Source: Galeruca laticollis
Taxonomy: Eukaryota; Arthropoda; Insecta; Coleoptera; Chrysomelidae
Direction of reading: 5' to 3'
DNA: 64,000 bases
Assembly (NCBI GenBank): GCA_963921935.1
Contig: OY998180.1
Location: 84,069,139-84,133,138 of the forward strand
The position numbers and the translations under genes were made by a program. Numbering within the stretch: the stretch's first letter is position 1; every line of letters begins with the position of its first letter. Positions 1-10,215 of this stretch are shown piece after piece. Under the pieces are notes generated by a model. The model did not search any database. It was not told the origin of the DNA and saw only the letters and a list, made by a program, of their open reading frames with translations.

Positions 1-1
1 A

Positions 2-430
2 TCAGAAAAAATAAAATATATCTTAGGTAAGCACGATATCATTGTATGTCACAAAGCACAAAATTCATTATGGTCCTTGTGCACATCTTTGAAAAGTAAA
101 GTTCCAACTACAATGAAATCGAATGTCGCTTAGTCAATACCCTGTTTAAATTGTCCCAATAAGTACATAGGCATGACTACACAATACCTTAATAATAGGC
201 TAAACAGGCACAAATATACTAAAAATGCCTCAACTGCTTTACACAAACATGAATCTAACCGAAAACACGAATTTAACTTTTCAAACACTAAAATTCCAAC
301 GCAAGACAGGAACTACCAAAAACTTCTGATGAAAGAAATGATATACATAAGAAAGGAACAGCCTACAGTTAATGATAAGTAAGACACAAATCTTTTAAGC
401 CACATATATCATAATTTAATACTATGAACA
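2..430 (+). pseudogene. Penelope-like element, C-terminal GIY-YIG endonuclease remnant
   Basis: Reading from base 2 gives one frame ending in a nuclease-like segment: a Cys-containing stretch, then CPNKYIGMTTQYLNNRLNRH, a Lys/His-rich helix and a terminal helix around MKEMIYIRKEQPTVN. This is the layout of the GIY-YIG endonuclease at the C-terminus of Penelope-like retroelements, which nicks DNA for target-primed reverse transcription. An in-frame TAG at 132-134 sits just where the GIY half should be, and TAA at 380-382 closes the frame. The reverse transcriptase part lies upstream of the window. The hairpin and GAAACG motif 350 bases downstream support a Penelope 3' end. Seen: frame and YIG motif; inferred: family. 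Non-functional copy. Confidence 0.75.
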
Positions 431-870
431 GTCAATAAATATTATTTCTATTTTTGTGACCACCTTGTGTTATTCCATTTCAATAGTTGATATACACCTT
501 AGCTCTCTACAAATAAAATACTAAGAAACAAAAACCGAATCACATATTAAAAAGAAAAAACGAAAACAATAGTAGCTCTTTCCATTCCTTATTTAATTGT
601 AAAAATGTCAACATCGAGGTACATACCACAATAAAACTTAATTTAGAAAATTTGTTCCTGCATGTGAAAAAGAATTTTTTTTAATTGTTAATGTCTTCAT
701 TGTAAACTATCATATTTCAATTTAATTCCTTTTACTCGTAGGTACTGTTCAACATAATACATTATTTGAAAAAGCCTACTATGATAGGCGAAACGTTATG
801 AAATATTGATATTATTTCCAAGAAACTTGAAACTCTAGAAAATTTTAAAAAAGTTAAATACATAATAATG
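431..870 (+). mobile_element. Penelope-like 3' terminal region (pLTR remnant)
   Basis: AT-rich tail following the nuclease remnant. At 773-797 a perfect 5-bp stem (GCCTA, loop, TAGGC) is followed directly by GAAACGTTATG, the arrangement seen in Penelope terminal repeats that carry hammerhead-like motifs; the upstream CTGANGA box is degenerate here. No ORF. The boundary is approximate. Confidence 0.5.
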
Positions 871-886
871 GTTTAAGAAATACTAC

Positions 887-894
<8 letters not shown>

Positions 895-944
<50 letters not shown>
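895..944. repeat. (TA)n microsatellite
   Basis: Uninterrupted TA dinucleotide run of about 50 bases that directly abuts the left terminal inverted repeat of the 945-7085 structure. A matching TA run borders the right end, so the element may have inserted into a TA tract. Confidence 0.95.
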
Positions 945-948
<4 letters not shown>

Positions 949-968
949 CCGCTATACTTAGGTCTTCC
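945..968 (+). repeat. left terminal inverted repeat of the 6.1 kb structure
   Basis: 24-base end that pairs with 7062-7085 in inverted orientation, with 3 mismatches. It contains the first GTCTTCC motif. Confidence 0.65.
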
Positions 969-1670
969 CCTCATTGGTAATTTACATTACTTAGGTCTTC
1001 CATGGCAATAAGTCTTCCGTATGCGGAAGACCTAATTCATAATGTGTAAAAAGCATCATTCCATCCTATTCTACCCGTAGAACAATTTTGAGAAGGACGA
1101 CTTAAAACGGTTTTTTCGAAAATTTTGTATATTTTAGTTCACCTCTTTACAGCAAGCGCGGTGGCGCTGCTGTTGCGTGTATATTCGAGCAAGTATATTT
1201 TTAACCTTGCTATCGCTTCTCACTCTTCCGGTGTATATATTCTTTTCATTTTTCAGCTTTTTCGTCTTCCACCAAACTGGCAACGCTGTTAAGCTACTGC
1301 TTGTCATATGATAGTGTTTGAACGGTTCCAAAACTAACAATTTTAAGTTTATGGTGTCTCACCACAGTTCATTTGTAAATATTCGCAGTGCGCGCTGAGT
1401 TTTATTAATTTGAAAGACACATAAGAGTTAATGCACTATTGTTTAATAATTTTGTTAGGTGCCTTATTTATCCAAAATTATCATAGAAATATTGAAAAAA
1501 TTTAATTTTGCAGCATACCGTTGTATTTTACATAAAAATGAAATGTAAAAATTATGAAAATCTTTTCAGAAAATTACAGAATGATTTTTATCCAGAATCA
1601 CTAGTTAGACACGGAGATGGTGACCCAAAATTTACAGTCATTTGTACCAAGTATGGTGAGCCTTCAGGGA

Positions 1671-1945
1671 TCTAATTACGTAATGACGAAGACAAAAAGG
1701 AAAATGATGGTGATAGCGCTTGTACCAGCGGCCCAATCGCGTGGGCATTAATCGAATGTGTCGGATAAATTACGAGTGTCGAACGATTTGTTACACCAAA
1801 ATTCTTGTATTTTTCGATAGTCGATGAAAAAATAAGTTGGCGACAGCGTAATGACATACCGACGAGAATACGTTAATTAGAAAAATACAATTCAACCATT
1901 TGTACCAGGCTAATTTTTGCACAGCTAATCTTCGTTTAGTAGTCA
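1671..1945 (+). repeat. left long inverted-repeat arm
   Basis: Pairs with 5170-5449 in inverted orientation with scattered mismatches and small indels. Confidence 0.75.
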
Positions 1946-2009
1946 TTTACGAATATCACCATGCCATACCTTTCCGATGCCATATTGCTGCAAAGAAGTA
2001 ATTTTTTTG

Positions 2010-2410
2010 CATACCAGTGTGGAATTTGGATTTTTAGACAGTATATGACACAGTGTGCTCATTATTTGATTTGCCAAATTTCTGGTAGAGGGAATAAGGA
2101 ATGCCATACTTGAAAAACTAATTCATTCGATTTTTCAAAATACGACTGTACAATACGTAAAATAATTTTTTACATCATGGGATTATTGTATTGTTGGTTT
2201 GGATACAATTCTACCTAAAAAAATTATCCCAAATTGTAATCATGGGGCGGAAGACAGTTCGAATTGAGCCAAGTTGTAAGAAAACATTTTTTTACGATTT
2301 ATACCTGTATGGCATTCAGATTTTTGAGAGTATATGATACAATGTGACCGTTATTATATTTGCCATACTTTTAATACGGGGAAATGGTGATGCCATACTT
2401 GAAAAACTTG
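2010..2410. repeat. diverged direct duplication, ~290 bp period
   Basis: The block 2010-2118 (from the motif near TTTAGACAGTATATGACAC to GCCATACTTGAAAAACT) recurs at about 2300-2410 (TTGAGAGTATATGATAC to GCCATACTTGAAAAACT). It is internal to the 3.8 kb transposon; function unknown. Confidence 0.55.
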
Positions 2411-3344
2411 AGATTTATTGGTATGTAATTATGATTCGCTTGAGAAGTAACTGTCGTATACCTGCGTTACCATACATTGCGCCTTACAGCACGATGAGCC
2501 GAGACCACAACTCGAGGAATCGTTCGAGCGGAGTTAGCCGTAGAATGTTTTACAACATAGCATCTGGCTATAACACAAGATTACCACAACATATGTGTTT
2601 TAAATTTCGTATTTATGTGCTTTGAACCTCAAAATTACCGGAAAAATGAGTGTATCGTTTGAAGTATAGTTTGCGTAAAATGTAGTGCAAACTTTAAGCT
2701 GTCGGCTTTTCGTTTGACTGGAGTACGTCATAGTCCAGTCAATATTATAATTTAAAATGCTCAGTTGACGATAAATTCATTTAATGTTATTATTTCAACT
2801 AATAATCGTTAAAATGCATTTTATACTTATTGAATACCTACATTTATCTACTATCTGACGATTGTTTTTAACCCGCAATTATGGAGCGCCATACTACTTT
2901 TTAGGATACTTAGCGTTAATGTATAGAACAAAATACATTGTTTTGAACAATATTAACCTATTTATATTTAAATACATCTTAAACATAACACCAGATAATT
3001 AACACTACCTTATATCTCGTTTTATTAAGAAGAATTAGAAATATAAATTTCAAATAACTTATTATTTTTCACATTATTGACTGAACTATATTTAATATTT
3101 TTGAGACTGCGTTTTTTATACGAGCACAGGTGTCCACTTTTTAGTTGGCCGTATGACATCAAGAGAGAATGTAGTTTTTTCTGAAGGATTTGGGTAAGTA
3201 TAAAAATTATATTTGGGAAATATCGAGTGAGGTCCGAAATATTGTGTATTGCAATAACAAAAATTTAAATAATGGTGATGGAAGTGAAAACAGAATTTGA
3301 CGACATTTAAAATTGGAAGCACAGGAAATATGTTTCAATTTGTA

Positions 3345-4435
3345 TAAGAATCGACGGAAAAAGTTTGGATTCAATGAAGAAACAGAATTAATGCAACAGT
3401 ATCTGATTTAACAACTATACGTAAAATAGCTAAGAACTGGCCCTATAAGAAGTGATGTGATAAGGGATTGGTCAAACCGTTAGATGTGTCTGTAATAAAA
3501 TTATTAAAAACCATCATATATTACTGTTACAAAAGTAATGAGTTACCGACGATTGAAATAATTACAATAAATTGAAAAATGCCGACCGTAATGTAAATGA
3601 CTGTAGGAAAATTATTGAAAACTGGATTAACAAATTGGGATTCAAATTCAAAGCTATTAATAAACCTGACAGTCATGGAAAGCAGAAGAATAGTGGATAT
3701 GCGGTATACATACTTGGAACAAGTAACTAAGTATAGAAAAGAAAACCGGCCAATTGTCTATTTGGACGAAACTTGGTATGATACACACAACACGGTTAAG
3801 AAAGGATGGACAGATGGGTCAAACATGTATACCAACAATGTCTGCAAACAAAGGATCCAGACTTATTATTGTGCATTGCGGTGGAAATGAAGGAATGCCT
3901 TAAAAATACGTGGGAAGAAAATGGAAGATTGGAAAGTTGACTACCATAAGAACATGGCTTGAATTCACATTGATCCCAAACTTAAAGCCAAAAAGTGTTA
4001 TAGTTCTTGACAACGCTTCTTATCATTCACGACTGCTTAATAAAAACCAAATAAAAGCTACAAGAAGACTGAATTACAATTTTTTTAATGGATAATAATT
4101 TGTACTTTGAAGATTCTTATACAAAACAACAACTGAATGAAGTTTTACAGAGAAAGAAATTTAAGAAATTATACGCCCTAGAGAGTATTGCTGAAAAACA
4201 TGGACACTCTATAGTGAGACTTCCTCCTTATTTTTGTATTTTCAATCCCATCGAGTTAATTTACACACAATTAAAACAGAGATTAAAAAAGTAATCAAAA
4301 CTGAAGATTAGTATAAGAATATTGGGCAAGTTCATATTAATGGGGGAAATAAAATTATCATTGATTTACAAGACGATAGTGATAGTGAAGCAAAAGATAA
4401 AGGAGAAGGATTAATAGAATTTTAGGAAGAAGAAA
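3345..4435 (+). pseudogene. DDE_3 / Tc1-mariner-type transposase, decayed
   Basis: Broken reading frames in order give a transposase of the IS630/Tc1-mariner DDE_3 group. A helix-turn-helix-like stretch near 3400-3450 precedes the first catalytic Asp in VYLDETWYDTH (about 3755), with Gly-Trp shortly after. The second Asp is in VIVLDNASYHSRL (about 4000) and the Glu in FNPIELIYTQLK (about 4250). A C-terminal acidic tail (DDSDSEAKDKGEG) follows near 4375. Frameshifts and stops interrupt it near 3890, 4095 and 4294. Family knowledge: such proteins bind the TIRs and excise the element. All three catalytic residues survive but the frame does not, so it is dead. It lies centrally between the long inverted arms and is presumably that element's own transposase. 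Confidence 0.75.
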
Positions 4436-4440
4436 ATTAA

Positions 4441-5169
4441 TTGAAATTGAGTTTAATATATTTTTTATGTTATTGATATAGTGGTGACAAACAGGAGTTA
4501 GACATAATATTTATTTTTATAGAATTGTTTAATTCATTGTTATGAAATTCCTTTTTTTGTTATTTTTTCATAGAATTAAGTTTTGTCCATAATCAATCGA
4601 ATGGGATACAAAAAGGACTCAGTTCACGTCTGGTATTCCGATTAAACCGAACGCCCTATCAACAGTTACGTAACAGATTGGTAAGTAAACAAAATAATCA
4701 TACCTTTCAGAGTTTAGCTCCGCAACATAACTTGAAGGGGATATACGATTACATTGCTACACTATATGTTTTACGCCCCTTAAATTTACCACGAATACGA
4801 ATGTTTTGGCAAATGGATATAAGGGTACCAATAGTTTCAGACAACATGTCAAGAAATCATTTTTTTTTTGCCATTCGGACACGACTCAAACTTGCTGACG
4901 ATGATTCTGTAACCAAGGAGACTAGAGAAAATGATAGATTCTGGAGAATTCGACCATTGGTACACTATATGTTTTACGCCAACTAAACGCATACAATATT
5001 CGTCACCTGTCACAGGCAATGTCATTATCAGACTTCTATTTATGATCATACAAAGAACTGGTAAAATAATTATAGGCTGTTCAAAAATCGTTTTACAAAA
5101 AAATTACTACTTTGCGGCGATATGGCGGCCATTTGGAACCGTCGGAAAAGTATGACATGACGATTTTCG
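4441..5169. other. 3' non-coding part of the DDE transposon
   Basis: AT-rich. It contains a short repeated phrase, ACACTATATGTTTTACGCC or a close variant, near 4760 and 4962. No convincing coding sequence. Confidence 0.4.
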
Positions 5170-5449
5170 AGAACACCTTCTCGACGATAATTACCTGTGC
5201 AAAAATTAGCTTGGTGGTTGAATTATATTTTTTAAATTAACGTGTTCGCTATGAGCCGTACCGGATAAGTGTGGCATTACGCTACCGCCTACTTCTTTTT
5301 TCATCGAATCTATCGGAAAATACAAGAATTTTTGTGTGATAAATCGTTCCACACTTGTAATTTATCACGTTCGATTAACGTACACGAGATTGGGCCGCCG
5401 GTGCCATCGCTATGACAATCATTTTGCTTTTCGTCATTACGTAATTAGA
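5170..5449 (-). repeat. right long inverted-repeat arm
   Basis: Inverted counterpart of 1671-1945; ends CGTAATTAGA. Confidence 0.75.
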
Positions 5450-7061
5450 CTCCTAATATAAAAAAAATTCAAAATTTAATGGAATAATATTTTTCTTTCA
5501 ACAAAAGATTTAAAATTATTAAGGCGGTACTGATTCATAACTGAGACGGCGTGTTGAGGAGGGAAACATATTTTCATACTATAAACTGTCAAATTAAAAA
5601 AAGAAATGGACCTGTTTCAGGTATTTCTCAAGAGTACATAATATCGCTAATAATGAATAAATTGCATACATATGAACTGTGCTGTATAGTCTATATGTAT
5701 ATTGAATTAGGTCCATAGATTCCGACACGAATCACCCTAACCAAAATATTATATCTTTTGAGCGACATAATACCTTTCATTCATATTTTGAGAGAAATTA
5801 TGGCACACTTAGTTTTTAAGGCACGGACTTAATTTTGTGTCCATCAATAATCAATTTCTACAGTTTGACAAAAATTTTAGAATTTTAAAATGTCTAAAAC
5901 TAAAATATCTAATATTACTTAGAAAACACAAATGCAATTTTTTTTTTATTTCATTATTTTGTGTGTATAATTTATTTATTTTTTATTTAAAAATACTTCA
6001 AGTATTTTAATAGTTATTTTTATTCAGAAAAACATAGGACATTGTTTATTGGCATAGTTTGAAATATGAAAAGTGAAGATTGCTGACTGGCAAAAAATAT
6101 AAGAAAAATAATTTTTTAATGTTATGAAACATGTACATTTACAAATTTTTCATTAAAAACAACAAACTAGTGTGAGAAAATCTCATAACTTTCGTCATTA
6201 GAGATAAAAATTGATTTGGTTTTTGTCGCTGTATTGATTATTAAATCTTGAGTAATTGTATAACAGTTAATTAATATTTGAATCATACGTAACTGGAATA
6301 TGATGTATAGTTTTGTAATTTTTAGTTCAAAATAAAATATCTGTATCATTATTTCTTTCAATTTGTTATAATGTTTTAGTTGATGTGGTAGTGTTCATCT
6401 CGTCGAATTAATTTTTGAAGCTCGCGAACAGTTCTCCGGCATTAAAAAATGTTACTCTCGTTACTCGTTGAGCAATATACCGTTCCTCATTTTCTAATCT
6501 GGCAAAATATTAATTTTTAACTTGCATCCTCGTTTTATAGAGTACAAATAAGAGACCCAATTGGTTTTTTACACTATAAAAATTTACTTATTTTATCTAA
6601 AAGCAGTAAATGTAAGTAACCTATAAACATAAAATAACAAAATAGATTGAAATATAATCTAGATCAGTCATAATTTTCTAAATCACTTACGGCGTTTGTA
6701 TACGGAAGATCGAACTTGCTTAGATAAATATGGAAGAGCCAAAACTTTCAGATCGGAGTACTAGGCCTTCCGTATATCAAAATATTTAATGAATTTATGG
6801 AGGATGTAAGTACTTGAAATAGGGCAACACTGTACGGATGACCTAGGTGCTGTAAATTTGATAATATACTCGGAAGACAGAAAAATAGCATTTAAGTAGG
6901 AAGATTCAATGTAATAAAAATGGTTAGAAATAAAATAAGCTCCATTATTTTTTTATCCGATAATAATACTACAGTATGCAAAATGCAATATACTTCAGTC
7001 AGACTATATATATATATATTCCTGCTCCTTCTGGTGGATGAGGTAAATACTCCCTTTGGCT
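5450..7061. other. no gene seen; right shoulder of the 6.1 kb structure
   Basis: AT-rich with scattered GGAAGA/TCTTCC motifs from about 6700 to 6900. Short ORFs look random. Confidence 0.5.
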
Positions 7062-7083
7062 GGAAGACTCAAGTATAGAGGGA

Positions 7084-7085
<2 letters not shown>
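7062..7085 (-). repeat. right terminal inverted repeat of the 6.1 kb structure
   Basis: Inverted match to 945-968, followed by AATATATATA. It contains a GGAAGAC motif. Confidence 0.65.

Positions 7086-7121
<36 letters not shown>
7086..7121. repeat. (TA)n microsatellite
   Basis: TA run between the right TIR of the 6.1 kb structure and the fold-back repeat. Confidence 0.9.
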
Positions 7122-7127
<6 letters not shown>

Positions 7128-7193
7128 TAGTGAATATTGGGGATTGCAGCAAAAAATTGGAAAAGATATACTCTTAGCGTAAAATGTCCAAGC

Positions 7194-7221
7194 TTTCGAG
7201 GATGTTTGTCCTCATCATCAG
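7194..7221 (-). ncRNA. hammerhead-ribozyme-like core (left arm)
   Basis: Inverted copy of the right-arm core, identical in stem II and both conserved boxes. Confidence 0.45.
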
Positions 7222-7514
7222 GGAAACTCCGAAGTGAGGTTAGATTCCATAAAGATGTAAAATCGTAAACTACAAATCGTAAATTGTGGAATATTCAAGT
7301 AGGAATTGAACCAACGGCCTAATCAATCGTGTCATAGCAACAATTGTAATTGTCGCAGCATTTTATAAAATAAAACCATTGATTTCATCTTCATGTGTCA
7401 CCATACTAAACGCCGGCGAGGAAAATCATTTTCCTACTTGAATATTCCACAATTTACGATTTGTAGTTTACGATTTTACATCTTTATGGAATCTAACCTC
7501 ACTTCGGAGTTTCC

Positions 7515-7542
7515 CTGATGATGAGGACAAACATCCTCGAAA
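7515..7542 (+). ncRNA. hammerhead-ribozyme-like core (right arm)
   Basis: CTGATGA (7515-7521), one bulged T, stem GAGGA (7523-7527), loop CAAACA, stem TCCTC (7534-7538), then GAAA (7539-7542). This matches the conserved CUGANGA, stem II, GAAA order of hammerhead ribozymes except for the extra U. Stems I and III are not clearly formed by eye, so catalytic competence is uncertain. Confidence 0.45.
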
Positions 7543-7645
7543 GCTTGGACATTTTCCGCTAAGAGTATATCTTTTCCAATTTTTTGCTGCAATCCCCAAT
7601 ATTCACTAGTTTTATTCCTAACTAGTCAGCAAAGACTATCTTTCT

Positions 7646-7648
<3 letters not shown>

Positions 7649-7693
<45 letters not shown>

Positions 7694-7697
7694 TATA
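7649..7697. repeat. (TA)n-(TATG)n microsatellite
   Basis: TA run followed by repeated TATG units and a short TA run. Confidence 0.9.
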
Positions 7698-7699
7698 TA

Positions 7700-8545
7700 A
7701 TCTTTGTTGTTTTCTCCTGGTTTTAAATCTATAAAGAATATATTTAGTGGTTCTTTTGTAACTACATGTTGTGCATTGACTATATTTCTCACTTTATGCC
7801 CTAGTTGTTAGAGTTCTTTTTTATGTCTTGTATTGTTGTTGAGTGGTGTAAGTAATTTATCACAACACAGTTAGCTCTTTCATCTTTTACCTGATAGGTG
7901 TGATAATTCACATTTTTTTCTTTGAAATGTCTTATTATTTTTCTGTATGTATCAGGATTTCCACAATTTATTTTTATAACATTATTTGCTAAACTTTTCA
8001 TAAAATATTGTTCTTCTTCGATTATGTCCTTAATGTGTTTCATAATTTCGGAATAATTTATGATTTGATGCACAAAGGGGAGGTTTTTGAACTTTTTCTG
8101 TATCTACATTGTTGCTTGTTTGGTTAGTTAAGAACGTATATTGGTTTTTAGTCTCAATGGATGTTGTGTTTGTAGGCATATAATTTTTTTTTTATTTATG
8201 TGAATTTTATTTCGCTTTGTTGCCATTAGTTTGGATTATTTTGTTATGTCTTCTGTTATTCACTTGGGATGTCATTTGTTGTAAGTATTGTCTATTGTTT
8301 TCAACACTTGTTTGATTACTTGCTGCTGGGATAGGTGCACTGTTTGATCAATACATTTGTGTAGGTATAGGCATATATTTAATTTGTATTTATTGACTTC
8401 ATGTAGGTTGCATTAGTTGGTAGTGTTGAACTGAGATATCCATTGAGTGCTGCCATTGGGAGGATGACATCACATGTTAACTGTTGATAGAGTTACTAAA
8501 TCCTAATAAACCCTGTTGGTTTTCTAATGGAAACATTCTTATTTT
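7700..8545 (-). pseudogene. Jockey LINE gag (ORF1) fragment
   Basis: The - strand at 8073-7801 reads INYSEIMKHIKDIIEEEQYF, NPDTYRKIIRHFKEKNVN, YHTYQVKDERA and LHHSTTIQDIKK. It aligns phrase by phrase with the pre-zinc-finger domain of the intact ORF1 in element B (INYGEMIGQLG, TPDTYRKVIKHM, HHTYQPKEER, LHHTTDIEEIK). Sequence on to about 8545 reads as degraded N-terminal Gln/Pro-rich gag; the zinc knuckles and ORF2 are absent. It belongs to a relative of elements B and C. A LINE retaining only its 5' part suggests loss of the 3' end by deletion or recombination at the microsatellite border. Confidence 0.75.
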
Positions 8546-9398
8546 ATTTCAGTTTGATAGCACGAAATTTTGTCCTATGCTCCTGGACTATAAAACTAAT
8601 TTTTTTGTTTTTTTGCCTTTTATTTTAAAATCACTCAGAGCCGATTTCTGAACAACCTTCTGCTAAAAAAAGTTGATCAAAAGGTGCCATATCTAAGTTC
8701 AAGTTTTTAAATGGAACAACCTGTATTTTTATTTTAAATTCTCTCCACATCCTTATTGCAAAAATATAAAGTTGTAATATGTTATACAGGATATTTCAAA
8801 GTTATAACCAATTTTTCATGAAAACCATAATTTTTATATAAATGCTTATAAAGCTGAAAAATATACAATATCAGTTTTATTTAATAATGAAAACAACTTT
8901 AACAAAAACACAGTTTTCTATTTATCAAGAAGAAAAAAATAGATTTTAAATTATATTAAATCCGATAATACTGTATAACCTTTGTACAATACTAATATTT
9001 CAGTAAAATTAATTCTGTGAACAATATTTGAAAGTAATTTCTATGGATATGAGCCGTAATCATAGCCAATAAATTTATCATATTCCATGGATGATATTTA
9101 CCAAAATATACGAGAAATTTTGCTGTTTTGTTTCTGTAACGTTAACTGAAACCCAGCATTAGATTCTTGAATTCGGAATAAATATATAATTAATATCTTT
9201 TTACTATATTATCCATATGAGAACAGAATATTAATTTAATAGTCAAGATTTCGCAAATTATTTTAAAAATTTTTTCAGAACATCAAATAGGGAATTTTTA
9301 TTTCAAGAATTTTTCAAGAAAACTATAAAATTAGTCAATATTTATGTAATGTAGGATCAAAGACTAATGTATACCAACAATATATCACTACATGAATC
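8546..9398. other. no gene seen; intron or upstream sequence
   Basis: AT-rich, no coherent ORF or splice-flanked coding segment, and no strong repeat structure by eye. Confidence 0.5.
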
Positions 9399-9739
9399 TC
9401 TAATACTCGATTTCACCAACTAATTCCTAAACTTAGGCAATACCTAAACCAGATTAAGGAATTTCTAAATGAAATATGCGTTCCACCGTGCGACAATACA
9501 AATAAAACGAACGATATATAACCTCTCAAGGACTACAAACGAACTTTTGAGGTTAAATAGTACCTAAAAACTTTAGGACTTTAGGCGAGAGTTGTCAGCT
9601 GTCCTAATGTTAGGTAGGTATTTCCTACAATTCATGTATCACTTTTGCATGGTGAAACACATATTTCATTTAGGAATTCCCAAATCCAGTTTAGGTATTA
9701 CCTAACTTAAGGAATTCGTTGGTGAAATCGGGTATTAGA
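9399..9739. mobile_element. MITE, ~90 bp terminal inverted repeats
   Basis: The left end CTCTAATACTCGATTTCACC and the reverse complement of the right end (ATCTAATACCCGATTTCACC) continue as matching arms for about 90 bases (9399-9490 and 9648-9739), with blocks such as GGTAATACCTAAAC. Length 341 bp with no coding capacity. The ends do not show an unambiguous target duplication, so the superfamily is open. Confidence 0.7.
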
Positions 9740-10059
9740 TCCAAGAAACTAGTAGAAACTCCAAGAAACTAGAAATAGTATTTTATGCAACGATGTGATT
9801 TTTTATCAACACAGTAAATTTTATGTATCTAAATTAGGATATAGATCAACTACAATTTCTAAATAATAATCATATCACTTACATCTTTCTCAATAACAAC
9901 TTTTACACACCTTTATTAGAGGCATAATACAATTTTATTTTTATCTAATCATGATCTAGTTACTTGTAAATCCTTTAAAATAGCACTATATACTGTTATT
10001 TCTTATCTCATTAAAGACATTTTCTGAAAGTAATTTACTTAATATTACTTGCATTTTAG

Positions 10060-10215
10060 ATAGCTGTAATATTATTAGATACTCAAGGAACATGGGATAG
10101 CAAAAGTACTGTTAAAGAATGTGCTACTATATTTGCTTTGAGTACAATGCTAAGCTCAGTGCAAATTTACAACTTATCAAGCAACATACAAGAAGATGAT
10201 TTGCAACATCTGCAG
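10060..10215 (+). CDS. atl: atlastin exon (G3 motif)
   Basis: 52 codons from IAVILLDTQGTW to DDLQHLQ. Preceded by TTTTAG and followed by GTAATT. Phase 0 at both ends. First coding exon visible in the window. Confidence 0.95.

Larger units (their letters stand above)
1671..5449. mobile_element. 3.8 kb DNA transposon with ~275 bp imperfect terminal inverted repeats
   Basis: The arm at 1671-1945 (begins TCTAATTACGTAATGACGAA) matches the reverse complement of 5170-5449 over essentially its whole length. Shared blocks include GCGGCCCAATC, ATTCTTGTATTTT, CGATGAAAAAA and GCTAATTTTTGCACAG. Between the arms lies a DDE transposase remnant. Long arms around a DDE gene identify a cut-and-paste transposon, decayed by substitutions and small indels. 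The flanking bases (TTCAGGGA left, CTCCTAAT right) show no obvious target duplication. It sits wholly inside the 945-7085 structure, so it is either a nested insert or the core of that structure. Confidence 0.65.
945..7085. mobile_element. 6.1 kb structure with short TIRs and GTCTTCC subterminal motifs
   Basis: The left end at 945-968 (begins CATCCCGCTATACTTAGG) and the reverse complement of 7062-7085 (begins CATCCCTCTATACTTGAG) match at 21 of 24 positions, and both abut TA-rich tracts. GTCTTCC or GGAAGAC motifs recur near both ends (962-968, 995-1001, 1012-1018, 1025-1031, 6872-6878, 7062-7068). The 716 bases inside the left end and 1.6 kb inside the right end share only these motifs. No intact transposase belongs clearly to the outer structure; the only transposase remnant lies inside an inner inverted-repeat element. 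I infer a decayed or non-autonomous DNA transposon of unassigned superfamily. A clean target duplication cannot be defined because of the TA runs. Confidence 0.55.
7122..7615. repeat. fold-back repeat, ~184 bp inverted arms
   Basis: 7122-7305 and 7431-7615 are near-perfect inverted copies flanking a ~125 bp spacer; the outermost bases are TAAAACTAGTGAATATTGGG. Each arm carries a hammerhead-like core. No coding capacity. High arm identity implies a recent origin or gene conversion. Inverted terminal repeats with such cores are known in Penelope-like elements and related non-autonomous units; assignment here is by inference. Confidence 0.8.

Noticed and set aside
4678..4986. 102-codon ORF in the 3' part of the DDE transposon
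   Set aside because: Composed partly of a local direct repeat and non-coding inverted-arm approach; no family resemblance.
895..7697. CRISPR-like or satellite array suggested by repeated TA tracts and GTCTTCC boxes
   Set aside because: Spacing is irregular and the context is eukaryotic with introns; boxes fit transposon subterminal repeats.
7801..8073. Stand-alone host gene of 90 codons
   Set aside because: Phrase-by-phrase alignment with the gag domain of Jockey B shows it is a LINE fragment.
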